A stretch of DNA of 64,000 bases from Paenactinomyces guangxiensis (GTDB lineage Bacteria; Bacillota; Bacilli; Thermoactinomycetales; Thermoactinomycetaceae): contig NZ_JAECVR010000007.1 in NCBI RefSeq assembly GCF_016055185.1, positions 62,001-126,000 on the forward strand, written 5' to 3'. The notes below the pieces were generated by a model. The model saw only the letters and a program-made list of their open reading frames with translations. It ran no database searches and was not told the origin of the DNA. This document shows positions 26,836 through 35,680 of the stretch, in pieces; positions within the stretch are counted from its first letter, which is position 1; every line of letters starts with the position of its first letter. A program made the translations under genes and the position numbers.

Positions 26836-26849
26836 TGTAATCGATTACA
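26836..26849. promoter_or_regulatory. Palindromic LacI-family operator
   Basis: Perfect 14-base palindrome TGTAATCGATTACA with the central CG step preferred by LacI-type hinge helices. A weaker relative (GGTAATCGATGAGCA) lies at 26656-26670, 35-50 bases ahead of the regulator start. Binding by the adjacent regulator is inferred. Confidence 0.7.
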
Positions 26850-27132
26850 AATGAGCAGACTCCTTTATCCTCCATCTCGTAAAAAATGCAACCTGTCCCG
26901 GCCCGATTGAGTTTTTGTCCCAAAAAACACTTTCAACATTAATATATCTAATATGGCCACTAATGAAAAGGATAGTTTTAATCCCTTTTTACCTTTTTAA
27001 AAGGTTTAAACAAATCAAAACAGATGCTCACTACCGTTCTCTAACGAGTCCTCTCATTTGATTGATCGGAAAAACATGTAAAAATAATTAGTACAATAGA
27101 ACTGACAATAGTATAATTGAAACAATGGAACA

Positions 27133-27182
27133 TGTTGCATAAATATCATCTGTCCCCATGGCATTCCTGCGTTTATGCAACA
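27133..27182 (+). repeat. Inverted repeat in the leader of pepF
   Basis: Perfect 11-base arms TGTTGCATAAA (27133-27143) and TTTATGCAACA (27172-27182) enclose 28 bases and end 25 bases before the ribosome binding site. There is no U-tract, so it is not a terminator; an RNA hairpin or a binding site for an unknown regulator is possible. Confidence 0.5.
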
Positions 27183-27220
27183 ACATCATGATTTATATAT
27201 TAAAAACAGGAGGAGCAAAA

Positions 27221-29041
27221 ATGACAGAACAAAATCACACTAAAAAGTTACCGCTTCGTTCTGAGATTCCCGAAGAATATACTTGGCGCTTAGAAGATAT
27301 TTTTGAAACCGATGAAGCATGGGAACAGGAATTTAAGCGAATTAAAAAGATGCTCCCCAAAATTGGGGAATTTAAAGGAAAGTTAGGCAACTCAGCGAAC
27401 AACTTATTAGCCGCGCTACAATATAAAGATGAGGTTGACATGCGTTTAGGAAAATTATTTACATATGCACGCATGCGGTATGATCAAGATACGACAAACT
27501 CTTTCTATCAGGCCTTAAATGACCGGGCAACCATATTGTATACCGAAGCCTCCAGTATGAAGGCCTATATCGTACCGGAGATCCTCGCGATCAGTGAAGA
27601 AACCATTCAAACATTCCTAAATGAAAACAGCCAGTTAAGGGTGTACAAACAAGCACTGGATGAGTTAAACCGAAAGCGCCCTCATGTGTTATCCGCAACC
27701 GAGGAAGCAATACTTTCACAGGCAGCAGATGTGATGAGGTCATCCGGCAATACTTTTGGCATGTTAAACAACGCCGACCTGAAATTTCCTTCCATTGTTG
27801 ATGAAGACGGAAACCGGGTTGAAGTAACACACGGCCGCTTTGTTCATTTTCTGGAAAGCAGTGACCGGCGGGTTAGAAAAGAGGCATTCCATGCAGTGTA
27901 TCATACGTATGGAGAATACAAAAATACGTTTGCGAGCACATTGAGCGGTGCGGTGAAGAAAAATAACTTTTTTGCACGTGTACGGAAATATCAATCTGCC
28001 AGGCAGGCGGCATTAAACAGTAATCATATTCCGGAAACAGTTTACGATCAACTTGTACACACTGTAAATGATCACTTACATCTCCTGCACAAGTATGTAT
28101 CCATCAAGAAGCGTGCTCTCGGACTTTCCGACTTACATATGTATGATTTATATACACCGCTGATTAAGGACGTCAAGTTTAAGGTTACCTACAAAGAAGC
28201 ACAGGAAATATTGCTAAAAGGATTGAAACCCTTAGGGGAGGAGTATTTAGCGATCCTCAGGGAAGCCTTTCAAAACCGTTGGGTGGATGTTTATGAAAAT
28301 AAAGGGAAACGAAGCGGTGCTTATTCTTCCGGTGCGTACGGCACCAATCCCTACATTTTAATGAACTGGCAAGACAATATTGATAATCTCTTTACCCTGG
28401 CCCATGAATTCGGTCACTCCCTCCATAGCTATTACACACGAAAAACACAGCCTTATGTTTATGGAGATTACACTATTTTTGTCGCTGAAGTTGCTTCTAC
28501 CTGCAATGAATCATTACTCAATGACTATTTATTGAAAACGACCGATGATCACAAAAAACGACTCTATCTGTTAAATCACTATCTTGAATCATTCCGGAGC
28601 ACCGTGTTCCGGCAGACGATGTTTGCTGAGTTTGAACATCTTATTCATCAAAAAGCACAGGATGGTGAAGCATTAACCCCGGATCTTTTAACTTCTCTCT
28701 ATTACGATTTAAATAAAAAGTATTATGGAAACGAGATTAACATTGATCAGGAAATCGGATTAGAATGGGCAAGAATCCCCCATTTCTACTACAATTACTA
28801 CGTTTATCAATATTCGACCGGTTTCAGTGCTGCTACCGCTCTGTCCAGGCAAATTCTCGAAGAGGGACAACCGGCTGTAGACCGCTATCTGAAGTTCTTG
28901 AATGCCGGAAGTTCAGATTATCCTATTGAAATTTTGAAACAAGCGGGCGTCGACATGACCTCACCTGAGCCAATCCGGCAAGCTTTACAAGTTTTTGCGG
29001 AAAAATTGGATGAAATGGAGCAACTTCTGTTCACACTATAA
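27221..29041 (+). CDS. pepF: Oligoendopeptidase F (M3 metallopeptidase)
   Basis: Cytoplasmic zinc peptidase that degrades oligopeptides; PepF has been linked to peptide signalling in Bacillus. The ATG at 27221 is chosen over an upstream frame because AGGAGG lies 8 bases before it. The product has 606 residues, normal for the family. The zinc motif is HEFGH (His395-Glu396-His399) in LAHEFGHSLHSYY, with the third ligand glutamate expected in the following VAEVASTCNE helix. The PepF N-terminal lobe (about 110-185) is intact. It is a single-gene unit closed by a strong hairpin, within the accessory segment between miaB and kbl. Confidence 0.95.
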   Translation: MTEQNHTKKLPLRSEIPEEYTWRLEDIFETDEAWEQEFKRIKKMLPKIGEFKGKLGNSANNLLAALQYKDEVDMRLGKLFTYARMRYDQDTTNSFYQALNDRATILYTEASSMKAYIVPEILAISEETIQTFLNENSQLRVYKQALDELNRKRPHVLSATEEAILSQAADVMRSSGNTFGMLNNADLKFPSIVDEDGNRVEVTHGRFVHFLESSDRRVRKEAFHAVYHTYGEYKNTFASTLSGAVKKNNFFARVRKYQSARQAALNSNHIPETVYDQLVHTVNDHLHLLHKYVSIKKRALGLSDLHMYDLYTPLIKDVKFKVTYKEAQEILLKGLKPLGEEYLAILREAFQNRWVDVYENKGKRSGAYSSGAYGTNPYILMNWQDNIDNLFTLAHEFGHSLHSYYTRKTQPYVYGDYTIFVAEVASTCNESLLNDYLLKTTDDHKKRLYLLNHYLESFRSTVFRQTMFAEFEHLIHQKAQDGEALTPDLLTSLYYDLNKKYYGNEINIDQEIGLEWARIPHFYYNYYVYQYSTGFSAATALSRQILEEGQPAVDRYLKFLNAGSSDYPIEILKQAGVDMTSPEPIRQALQVFAEKLDEMEQLLFTL

Positions 29042-29044
29042 AAC

Positions 29045-29095
29045 AACAAAAACCCCGGCCCATATTATTTTTTGAATCAGGCCGGGGTTTTTGTT
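29045..29095 (+). terminator. Bidirectional terminator between pepF and msrB
   Basis: Perfect 16-base arms (29045-29060 and 29080-29095) with a CCCCGGCC core and T-tracts on both sides; it serves the two converging genes. Confidence 0.88.
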
Positions 29096-29131
29096 GTGAA
29101 CTGCATCTCGTTGAAATGGGGCCCGCAAATC

Positions 29132-29620
29132 TTAAGATTTTTTTCCCTCACCCTCAAACAGATATAAATAGTCACCATATCCTTCTTTTTCCATATTTTC
29201 TCTGGGAATAAAACGCAAGGCCGCTGAATTGATACAATATCGCAAACCGGTCGGCCCGGGGCCATCATTAAACACGTGCCCGAGATGGGAGTCCGCTTCT
29301 CTGCTTCTCACCTCCGTACGGATCATCTGATGGCTGTAATCCGGTTTTTCTATGACTTGCTCTTGATGGATCGGCTTTGTAAAACTGGGCCAGCCACAGC
29401 CGGAATCAAACTTGTCCAACGAGCTGAACAAGGGCTCACCCGAGACAATGTCTACATAAATTCCCTCTTTTTTATTATCCCAATATTCATTTCTGAAAGG
29501 CGGTTCCGTGCCGTTGTTTTGAGTCACTTCGTACTGCAGTTTATTTAATCTCTTTTTTACCTGTTCCTGTTCTGCACGATTGTGTCTGCTTCTTTTTATT
29601 TCGTTCGTTTCCCTCTGCAT
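29132..29620 (-). CDS. msrB: Peptide-methionine (R)-S-oxide reductase MsrB
   Basis: Repairs oxidised methionine by reducing the R-sulfoxide. The MsrB core starts at [18 protein letters not shown] and contains the [10 protein letters not shown] block, the [10 protein letters not shown] block and the catalytic cysteine in [11 protein letters not shown]. The zinc-binding CXXC pairs of some MsrB proteins are absent, as in B. subtilis. With the ATG at 29618-29620 (GGAG 10 bases upstream) the protein has 162 residues, about 18 more than the minimal family. The frame remains open further upstream without a better start. No msrA is next to it. Confidence 0.94.
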   Translation of the reverse strand: MQRETNEIKRSRHNRAEQEQVKKRLNKLQYEVTQNNGTEPPFRNEYWDNKKEGIYVDIVSGEPLFSSLDKFDSGCGWPSFTKPIHQEQVIEKPDYSHQMIRTEVRSREADSHLGHVFNDGPGPTGLRYCINSAALRFIPRENMEKEGYGDYLYLFEGEGKKS

Positions 29621-29848
29621 AAGAATCACTCTCCGCTCAGATGGCTTTCCTTCAAGTTTGACAGTACCTGTACTCCCAGGGGAAGTCAAGTGTAGAATCA
29701 TCAAATCTTTATCATTATCCTGTCCAGACATCATGGATATAACACAGAAGCCTGTCAATGAAAAAAGGTTGCAGGGTTCTTTCTCCATCTCTTTCCAATG
29801 ATCCCAGCCAGTGGATGCTTGTTAAATCACAAGCAAACTGCTTATATA

Positions 29849-29882
29849 CGAACAATAAAAGATAATAAATTAATATTGTTCG
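29849..29882. repeat. Inverted repeat upstream of the FAD dehydrogenase promoter
   Basis: Perfect 9-base arms CGAACAATA / TATTGTTCG separated by 16 A+T-rich bases, 21 bases upstream of the -35 element at 29904. It may bind a regulator; the spacing is too wide for a LexA/DinR box. Confidence 0.4.
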
Positions 29883-29903
29883 CATTTACTATATATTTCC
29901 CCA

Positions 29904-29932
29904 TTGATTAAAACCCGTTTGTCTGATATAGT
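29904..29932 (+). promoter_or_regulatory. Sigma-A promoter of the FAD dehydrogenase gene
   Basis: TTGATT (29904-29909) and TATAGT (29927-29932) with a 17-base spacer, about 80 bases ahead of the ATG. The 393 bases between msrB and this gene hold nothing else I can name besides the inverted repeat. Confidence 0.6.
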
Positions 29933-30013
29933 ACCAAAAGGTTTTTGAAAACGATTCTTTTCCTGAAGCATTCTAAATAAGAAATCAAACTGTAATTTAT
30001 ATGGGGGTTCCAT

Positions 30014-31480
30014 ATGAAATCAAAATATGATGTGATTGTTGTCGGCGCAGGACCGGCCGGTATTTTTACATGTTATGAAATATCACTAAAAATGCCGGAA
30101 GCCAATATTCTGCTCATTGATAAAGGCCATGACATCTATAGGCGCAATTGCCCCATTTTACAGAAAAAAATACAAAAATGTCCCCCCGCAGCCGGAAAAA
30201 AAGATTTTGCCGGCTGTGTACCCGCCTGCTCGATTACCAACGGATTTGGAGGTGCAGGGGCATACTCTGACGGTAAATTTAACATCACCAGTGAATTTGG
30301 CGGTTGGATGACTGATTATTTACCGACGGAAACGGTTATAGATTTGATTAAATATGTGGATGAAATCAATTTAAAACACGGCGCAACAGACACCATTACT
30401 GATCCACTTACAGATCAGGTGCGGAAAATTGAGAAAAAAGCTTATTCTGCCGGACTAAAGTTGCTGCGTGCACAGGTGCGTCATTTAGGTACGGAACAAA
30501 ACTTGAAGATTTTAACCAGCATCTATGAATATCTAAAAAATAAACTTGACATGATGTATAAAACTGAAGTGGTCGATCTAGTAACTGAGAAGAAAGACCA
30601 GGCACATCAAGTCTCAGGTGTGGAATTAAAGGATGGGACTAAAATACGCGCCGAAAAAGTTGTGATTGTTCCCGGCCGTGACGGTTCAGCATGGCTGGCA
30701 AAAATCCTTAAGAAACGGCGTCTGAAAATGTCCGCCAATCAGGTTGATATCGGTGTTCGGGTCGAAACATCCAATATGGTCATGGAAGAAATTAACCAGC
30801 ATCTGTATGAAGGAAAGTTTATTTTTAATACTTCTGTGGGAACCAGGGTCCGGACTTTCTGCAGCAATCCCTCCGGGCATGTCGTTGTTGAGAACCATTC
30901 GGGAATTATGCTGGCAAACGGGCATGCTTACAAAGATCCAAGTCTGGGAAGTGAAAACACCAATTTTGCCCTGCTTGTTTCCCATAAGTTTGATGAGCCG
31001 TTTGATCAACCCACCGAATATGCCCACGAAGTATCGCGCCTGGCCAACCAGCTCTCCAATGGCGGGGTTATCGTGCAAAAATACGGAGATATCATGAAAG
31101 GGCGCCGTTCCACCTATAAACGAATCAAAGAAGGATTTATCAATCCAACCTTAAAAGAGGCTGTACCCGGGGACCTGGGTCTTGTGTTACCATATAACAC
31201 CATGAAAAGCCTGATTGAAATGGTTGAAGCGCTTAATCATGTAACGCCGGGAATCTCCTCAGAACACACCTTATTTTATGGTGTAGAGGCAAAGTTTTAC
31301 TCCGCTCGTCCCAAGTTAAACAACCACTTTGAATCTGAAATCACCGGACTTTACATCGGCGGAGATGGTGCGGGTATCACTCGCGGTCTTGCCCAGGCAA
31401 GTGCTTGCGGTGTATGGATCGCAAGAGATATTGTAAAAAAGTTAAAGGAACACTCCCACCCTGCTGTTCAACAAGTTTAG
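30014..31480 (+). CDS. FAD-dependent dehydrogenase of the COG2509 type
   Basis: Predicted flavoprotein, 488 residues, function unknown. The N-terminal dinucleotide-binding motif is VIVVGAGPAGIFTCYE (about 6-21), followed by a cysteine-rich loop with NCPILQKKIQKCPPAAGKK and CVPACSITNGFGGAGAYSDGK. That loop is characteristic of the uncharacterised FAD-dependent dehydrogenases distantly related to GidA-type and thiamine-type flavoproteins. The C-terminal FAD-contact motif is GLYIGGDGAGITRGLAQASA. The ATG at 30014 has GGGGG 6 bases upstream. It has its own promoter and terminator, and none of its neighbours points to a pathway. The closely spaced cysteines could carry a metal or disulfide; this is inference. 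Confidence 0.8.
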   Translation: MKSKYDVIVVGAGPAGIFTCYEISLKMPEANILLIDKGHDIYRRNCPILQKKIQKCPPAAGKKDFAGCVPACSITNGFGGAGAYSDGKFNITSEFGGWMTDYLPTETVIDLIKYVDEINLKHGATDTITDPLTDQVRKIEKKAYSAGLKLLRAQVRHLGTEQNLKILTSIYEYLKNKLDMMYKTEVVDLVTEKKDQAHQVSGVELKDGTKIRAEKVVIVPGRDGSAWLAKILKKRRLKMSANQVDIGVRVETSNMVMEEINQHLYEGKFIFNTSVGTRVRTFCSNPSGHVVVENHSGIMLANGHAYKDPSLGSENTNFALLVSHKFDEPFDQPTEYAHEVSRLANQLSNGGVIVQKYGDIMKGRRSTYKRIKEGFINPTLKEAVPGDLGLVLPYNTMKSLIEMVEALNHVTPGISSEHTLFYGVEAKFYSARPKLNNHFESEITGLYIGGDGAGITRGLAQASACGVWIARDIVKKLKEHSHPAVQQV

Positions 31481-31534
31481 AAACAACTTGCGGACATATT
31501 GAATAGTCTGTGTCCTGCCGCTTGATGTATATAT

Positions 31535-31570
31535 AAACCCCAGCTATATCTCCGGCTGGGGTTTATTTTA
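31535..31570 (+). terminator. Terminator between the FAD dehydrogenase gene and kbl
   Basis: Perfect 10-base stem AAACCCCAGC (31535-31544) / GCTGGGGTTT (31555-31564) followed by ATTTTATT; the minus strand also has a U-poor tail, so it mainly serves the plus-strand gene. Confidence 0.75.
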
Positions 31571-32746
31571 TTAAATAATACCTAACTTTTTACCCGCTTT
31601 CTCAAACTTGGTGAGGCAATACTCCAGTTCTTCTTTACTGTGAACGGCCGTGACAATAGTACGAACCCGGGCCTTGCCTTTTGCAACTGTTGGATAAACA
31701 ATTCCCTGGGCATAAACACCTTCTGCAAACAACTCGTCTGAGAGGCGCATCGTCAGAGCATCGTCACCGACGATCACCGGGGTAATCGGTGTTTCACTGC
31801 TCCCGGTGTCAAACCCAAGGTTATTAAGGCCTTCTTTAAAGAAACGGGTGTTTTCCCATAAGCGATCAATCAGTTGTGGTTCTTCTAACAGCACATCCAG
31901 TGCAGCATTACAGGCAGCGGTTACTGCCGGCGGATGAGAGGTGCTGAACAAGAAAGGACGGGCGCGATGGATCAAATAATCACGCAACACTTTTGGGCCG
32001 GCTACATATCCTCCCAAAACCCCGATTGCCTTGGAAAGGGTGCCTACCTGGATATGGACACGACCATGCAGACCAAAGTGGTCTACCGTTCCACGTCCGT
32101 TTTTACCGAGGACACCGCTTGCGTGGGCATCGTCTACCATCACCAGCGCATCGTACTTTTCGCAGAGCTCCACGATCTCAGGTAATGGTGCGATATCTCC
32201 ATCCATACTGAAAACTCCGTCAGTAACCACAAGACGTACACGGGCAGACTGGGTTTCCTGCAGCGCCTTCTCCAAATCATCCAGATCGGAGTGTTTATAA
32301 ATACGCCGTCCTGCTTTGGTCAGACGAATCCCGTCAATGATGCTCGCGTGGTTCAGCTCATCGCTGATTACCACATCCTGATCGCTTAAGATGGATGAAA
32401 CCACACCCACATTGGCAGTAAAACCGGATTGGAACACAAGGGCTGCTTCAGTATGTTTAAAGTTAGCGAGTCGTTTTTCATACTTTTCGTGCATACTGAA
32501 GGTTCCCGCGATCGTACGAACAGAACCGGTTCCCGCTCCAAACGCTTCAACTGCTTCCAGAGCCGCTTGTTTCAGACGCGGATGAGTCGTTAACCCGAGA
32601 TAGTTGTTGGAAGACAGCTGAATCACTTCTTGGCCGCGAATCCTGACTTTAGAGCCTTGCTCCGATTCCAATTCGGTGAGCGGACGAAAAGTACCGGCTG
32701 TTTTCCATTCTTGAATCTCTTTTTCCAGGTGGGCAAATCCTGACAT
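31571..32746 (-). CDS. kbl: Glycine C-acetyltransferase (2-amino-3-ketobutyrate CoA ligase)
   Basis: Second enzyme of threonine breakdown: it splits 2-amino-3-oxobutyrate with CoA to glycine and acetyl-CoA. The 391-residue PLP enzyme shows [47 protein letters not shown] and the PLP lysine in [13 protein letters not shown]. The ATG at 32744-32746 is standard. It lies 42 bases after tdh in the same direction, giving the two-step threonine dehydrogenase pathway. The same tdh-kbl pair follows spoVS in B. subtilis, but here six other genes have been placed between spoVS and tdh. Confidence 0.96.
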   Translation of the reverse strand: MSGFAHLEKEIQEWKTAGTFRPLTELESEQGSKVRIRGQEVIQLSSNNYLGLTTHPRLKQAALEAVEAFGAGTGSVRTIAGTFSMHEKYEKRLANFKHTEAALVFQSGFTANVGVVSSILSDQDVVISDELNHASIIDGIRLTKAGRRIYKHSDLDDLEKALQETQSARVRLVVTDGVFSMDGDIAPLPEIVELCEKYDALVMVDDAHASGVLGKNGRGTVDHFGLHGRVHIQVGTLSKAIGVLGGYVAGPKVLRDYLIHRARPFLFSTSHPPAVTAACNAALDVLLEEPQLIDRLWENTRFFKEGLNNLGFDTGSSETPITPVIVGDDALTMRLSDELFAEGVYAQGIVYPTVAKGKARVRTIVTAVHSKEELEYCLTKFEKAGKKLGII

Positions 32747-32787
32747 ATTTTATCACCTCTTTACATCGCTTCAGTGTTACGCATCCA

Positions 32788-33828
32788 TTATACAGTGAAA
32801 ACCACTTTGCCACAGTTTCCGCTTTTCATTAGTTCAAATCCCTCTTCAAAATCTTCGAGCGGCAAACGATGGGTGATCAAGGGCTTAAGATCCACTAAAC
32901 CGGATTCCAGCAGCCCCGCAGTTTGTTCCCACGTCTCATACATTCGGCGCCCTGTAATCCCATGAACGGTAATCCCCTTGAAAACGATATCGTTTGTGAT
33001 ATCTAATTCTACCGGGCGGCCGGGCAAACCAAGTAAGGAAATGCGGCCACCGTGAGTTATCATTTCAAAACCCTGGCGAATCCCTGTCGGATGACCGGAC
33101 ATTTCCAATACAACATCGGCCCCTTCTCCTTTTGTGATAGCTTTTACTGTTTGAACCGGATCTTCTGTCCGGGGCCGGATGAGATGGGTTGCCCCCATTT
33201 GTTCAGCCAGGTTTAAGCGATATTCGTTCAGATCGGAAGCAATTACCTTGGCAGCTCCTGACGCTCTGGCTACAGCCACCGCCATCAGTCCGATAGGTCC
33301 GCAACCGACAACTGCTACCGCCTTACCAACGATCGATTCAGATAACGTCGTATGAACCGCATTTCCCATGGGTTCCATTAAGGAAGCGATTTCGAAAGGG
33401 AGCTCCTTGCTGTTCTTCCACAGATTTGATGCCGGCAAGGCCACATATTCAGTAAAACATCCGTCGCGATCCACACCAATAATTTTGGTATTCAGGCAGA
33501 CATGTGCGTCTCCGCGGCGACAGGCGGAACAATGGCCGCATACAATGTGCGTCTCTGCGGAAACGTGGTCTCCAAGTTGCACAGAAGTTACATTTTCCCC
33601 GATCTGTACAACTTCTCCGCCCAATTCATGGCCAAACACGTAGGGGGGACGAATCCGGCTTGCCGCCCAATCATCCCATGTATAAATGTGAACATCAGTG
33701 CCACAGATACTGGTCGCTTTCACACGAATCAGCACTTCATCGGGCCCAATTGATGGAATGGGCACCTCTTTTAAGATAGCACCCTCACCTTTATGATGTT
33801 TAACGAGAGCACGCATGATTCCTTCCAC
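32788..33828 (-). CDS. tdh: L-threonine 3-dehydrogenase
   Basis: Zinc-dependent medium-chain dehydrogenase that oxidises threonine to 2-amino-3-oxobutyrate. Catalytic zinc ligands lie in ATSICGTDVHIY and the GHELGGEVV block. The structural zinc site has cysteines in HIVCGHCSACRRGDAHVC, and the NAD fold has AVVGCGPIGLMAV. The GTG at 33826-33828 has AAAGGAG 8 bases upstream and yields 346 residues with an N-terminus aligning to B. subtilis Tdh; the ATG at 33814-33816 is the alternative. A promoter with TATAAT at 33881-33886 and TTTACG at 33904-33909 lies between the xpt terminator and this gene. Confidence 0.95.
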   Translation of the reverse strand: MEGIMRALVKHHKGEGAILKEVPIPSIGPDEVLIRVKATSICGTDVHIYTWDDWAASRIRPPYVFGHELGGEVVQIGENVTSVQLGDHVSAETHIVCGHCSACRRGDAHVCLNTKIIGVDRDGCFTEYVALPASNLWKNSKELPFEIASLMEPMGNAVHTTLSESIVGKAVAVVGCGPIGLMAVAVARASGAAKVIASDLNEYRLNLAEQMGATHLIRPRTEDPVQTVKAITKGEGADVVLEMSGHPTGIRQGFEMITHGGRISLLGLPGRPVELDITNDIVFKGITVHGITGRRMYETWEQTAGLLESGLVDLKPLITHRLPLEDFEEGFELMKSGNCGKVVFTV

Positions 33829-33880
33829 GACGGACACTCCTTTCTCCCATCCAACTGTCATACTAATAAATACTCATTTG

Positions 33881-33909
33881 ATTATAACTGATTATGACAA
33901 ATGCGTAAA
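33881..33909 (-). promoter_or_regulatory. Sigma-A promoter of tdh-kbl
   Basis: TTTACG (33904-33909) and TATAAT (33881-33886) on the minus strand, spacer 17. The -35 sits 10 bases after the xpt terminator stem. Confidence 0.6.
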
Positions 33910-33937
33910 ATAAAAAAATGTCCGCATTACGCGGACA
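33910..33937 (-). terminator. Terminator of xpt
   Basis: Stem TGTCCGC (33919-33925) / GCGGACA (33931-33937) followed on the minus strand by seven U residues. Confidence 0.85.
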
Positions 33938-33958
33938 ACATAAGTCCGGATGATCCAG

Positions 33959-34558
<600 letters not shown>

Positions 34559-34560
34559 CT

Positions 34561-34618
34561 AAAATAAAAAGCTCAAAAGGCCCTTTCACACACATGGAGT
34601 GAGCAGGCTCTTTTGAGC
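34561..34618 (-). terminator. Riboswitch-controlled terminator in the xpt leader
   Basis: Nine-base stem GCTCAAAAG (34571-34579) / CTTTTGAGC (34610-34618), extended by GC pairs, with a large loop and a U-tract at 34561-34570 on the minus strand. It is the expected OFF structure of the expression platform. Confidence 0.85.
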
Positions 34619-34698
34619 ATTATCTGACACCATCATTTCCTTTCCGTTTACGAAAGAAATAGACCAGGGTCCAAACATAAGTCCCTTGCTCTCGCTCA

Positions 34699-34765
34699 CT
34701 CATAGTCGGATCATTTACGGTGATCCGGTAGAAACTCGCGAGCCTTATCCTCACGATTATATGAG
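34699..34765 (-). promoter_or_regulatory. Guanine-type purine riboswitch aptamer of xpt
   Basis: Read on the minus strand, P1 pairs CTCATA with TATGAG. The conserved junction TATAATCG, the loop-flanking GTTTCTACCGGATCACC and the GTAAAT stretch are all present. The 3' junction reads CCGACTATG, with C at the specificity position (position 74 of the B. subtilis xpt aptamer). C there selects guanine or hypoxanthine, U would select adenine. A TATAAT -10 element lies 23 bases upstream (about 34789-34794). Confidence 0.93.
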
Positions 34766-34875
34766 ATGTATGATTCTGTTCAAGCTGCATTATACCCTAA
34801 ATCAATGAACGGAAAAAGTAGAGGGCCGGAATACCATCAGTGTCCCGCTTCTAAACGTGAGTTTGGCCAGCAAGA

Positions 34876-35616
34876 TCAGAGATCTATTTGCAAGCCGGAG
34901 GCAGCAATCCGACATTTTCCCGCAAAAACTGTTTCAGCTTCCTGCTGAATCTGTTCCGGCTCATAACCCGGGAAAAAATGGGTAAGAAGCAATTGTTTCG
35001 TCTGAATGCGATTGGCTGCCCGGGCCGCTTGTTTAGCAGATAAATGACCTGTGGGACCAGGTGGCAAATCCTGATCTAAATAGGTGGCCTCACAAATAAA
35101 TAAATCAGGGGAGTCTGTCATCAACTCCCAATTCGTATTTACACCCGAATCAGCCCCGTATAAAATGCTATGAGTCCCGTCTGTAATATTCATCGCATAG
35201 CACGGGATGCCATGGTCAGTCCGATAAAAGCGAATGTTTAGCAGGTCTCCAACATCTACGGTCAGTCCCTCTTTGATGATATGCTTTTCAATGTAGTTTC
35301 CAAAGCTCAATTTTGAATACCAGTGACCAGGCTTTTCAGGTGCCCAAACCGGCAAAGGAGAGGTTCTTTTTTTCAACTTCATTGCCGTCATAATGGCATA
35401 CTGAAGAACAAAAAAATCAGAAATATGATCGTGATGTAAGTGAGATAGAATAACCCCGTCCAAATCCCAAGGAGAAATCATTTTTCCCAATTGGGCCAGA
35501 ACACCACTGCCACAGTCAATTAAAATTCTCTTTCCGCCTGCCTCCAGCAAATAGCCTGGAGTTGCACCTCCCGGACCCGGAAACGGGGAATGACAACCCA
35601 AGACAGTGAAACGCAC
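34876..35616 (-). CDS. YhfI-like MBL-fold metallohydrolase
   Basis: Metallo-beta-lactamase-fold protein related to RNase Z and similar to B. subtilis YhfI; the substrate is unknown. The zinc-binding signature is LSHLHHDHISD (HXHXDH) at about 55-65, with further ligands in YGADSGV (Asp), ICEATY and LLLTHFFPGYEP (final His). The GTG at 35614-35616 is selected because GGAAGG lies 9 bases before it and the product of 246 residues begins RFTVLGCHSP, as in homologues. A terminator separates it from korB. Its C-terminal end lies close to the promoter of the xpt riboswitch transcript. Confidence 0.85.
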   Translation of the reverse strand: MRFTVLGCHSPFPGPGGATPGYLLEAGGKRILIDCGSGVLAQLGKMISPWDLDGVILSHLHHDHISDFFVLQYAIMTAMKLKKRTSPLPVWAPEKPGHWYSKLSFGNYIEKHIIKEGLTVDVGDLLNIRFYRTDHGIPCYAMNITDGTHSILYGADSGVNTNWELMTDSPDLFICEATYLDQDLPPGPTGHLSAKQAARAANRIQTKQLLLTHFFPGYEPEQIQQEAETVFAGKCRIAASGLQIDL

Positions 35617-35633
35617 AGGCAACATCCTTCCTA

Positions 35634-35668
35634 TAAAAAATGCCACTTCCTTCAAATAAGGAAGCGGC
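35634..35668 (-). terminator. Terminator of korAB
   Basis: Stem GCC-A-CTTCCTT (35642-35652) / AAGGAAG-C-GGC (35658-35668), followed on the minus strand by a U-rich tail. Confidence 0.8.
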
Positions 35669-35680
35669 TGGCTTTAGTTA

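Larger units (their letters stand above)
26623..27220. other. 598-base regulatory gap between the LacI-type gene and pepF
   Basis: A+T-rich divergent intergenic region with no convincing ORF. It holds one perfect and one degenerate LacI-type operator, a plus-strand TTGACA-17-TGTTAC candidate near 26757-26785, a short dyad ACCTTTTTAAAAGGT near 26990-27004, a plus-strand TATAAT near 27110, and an inverted repeat in the pepF leader at 27133-27182. Nothing else could be recognised. Confidence 0.6.

Noticed and set aside
29849..29882. LexA/DinR box
   Set aside because: The half-sites resemble CGAAC/GTTCG but the spacing is far wider than the 4 bases required.
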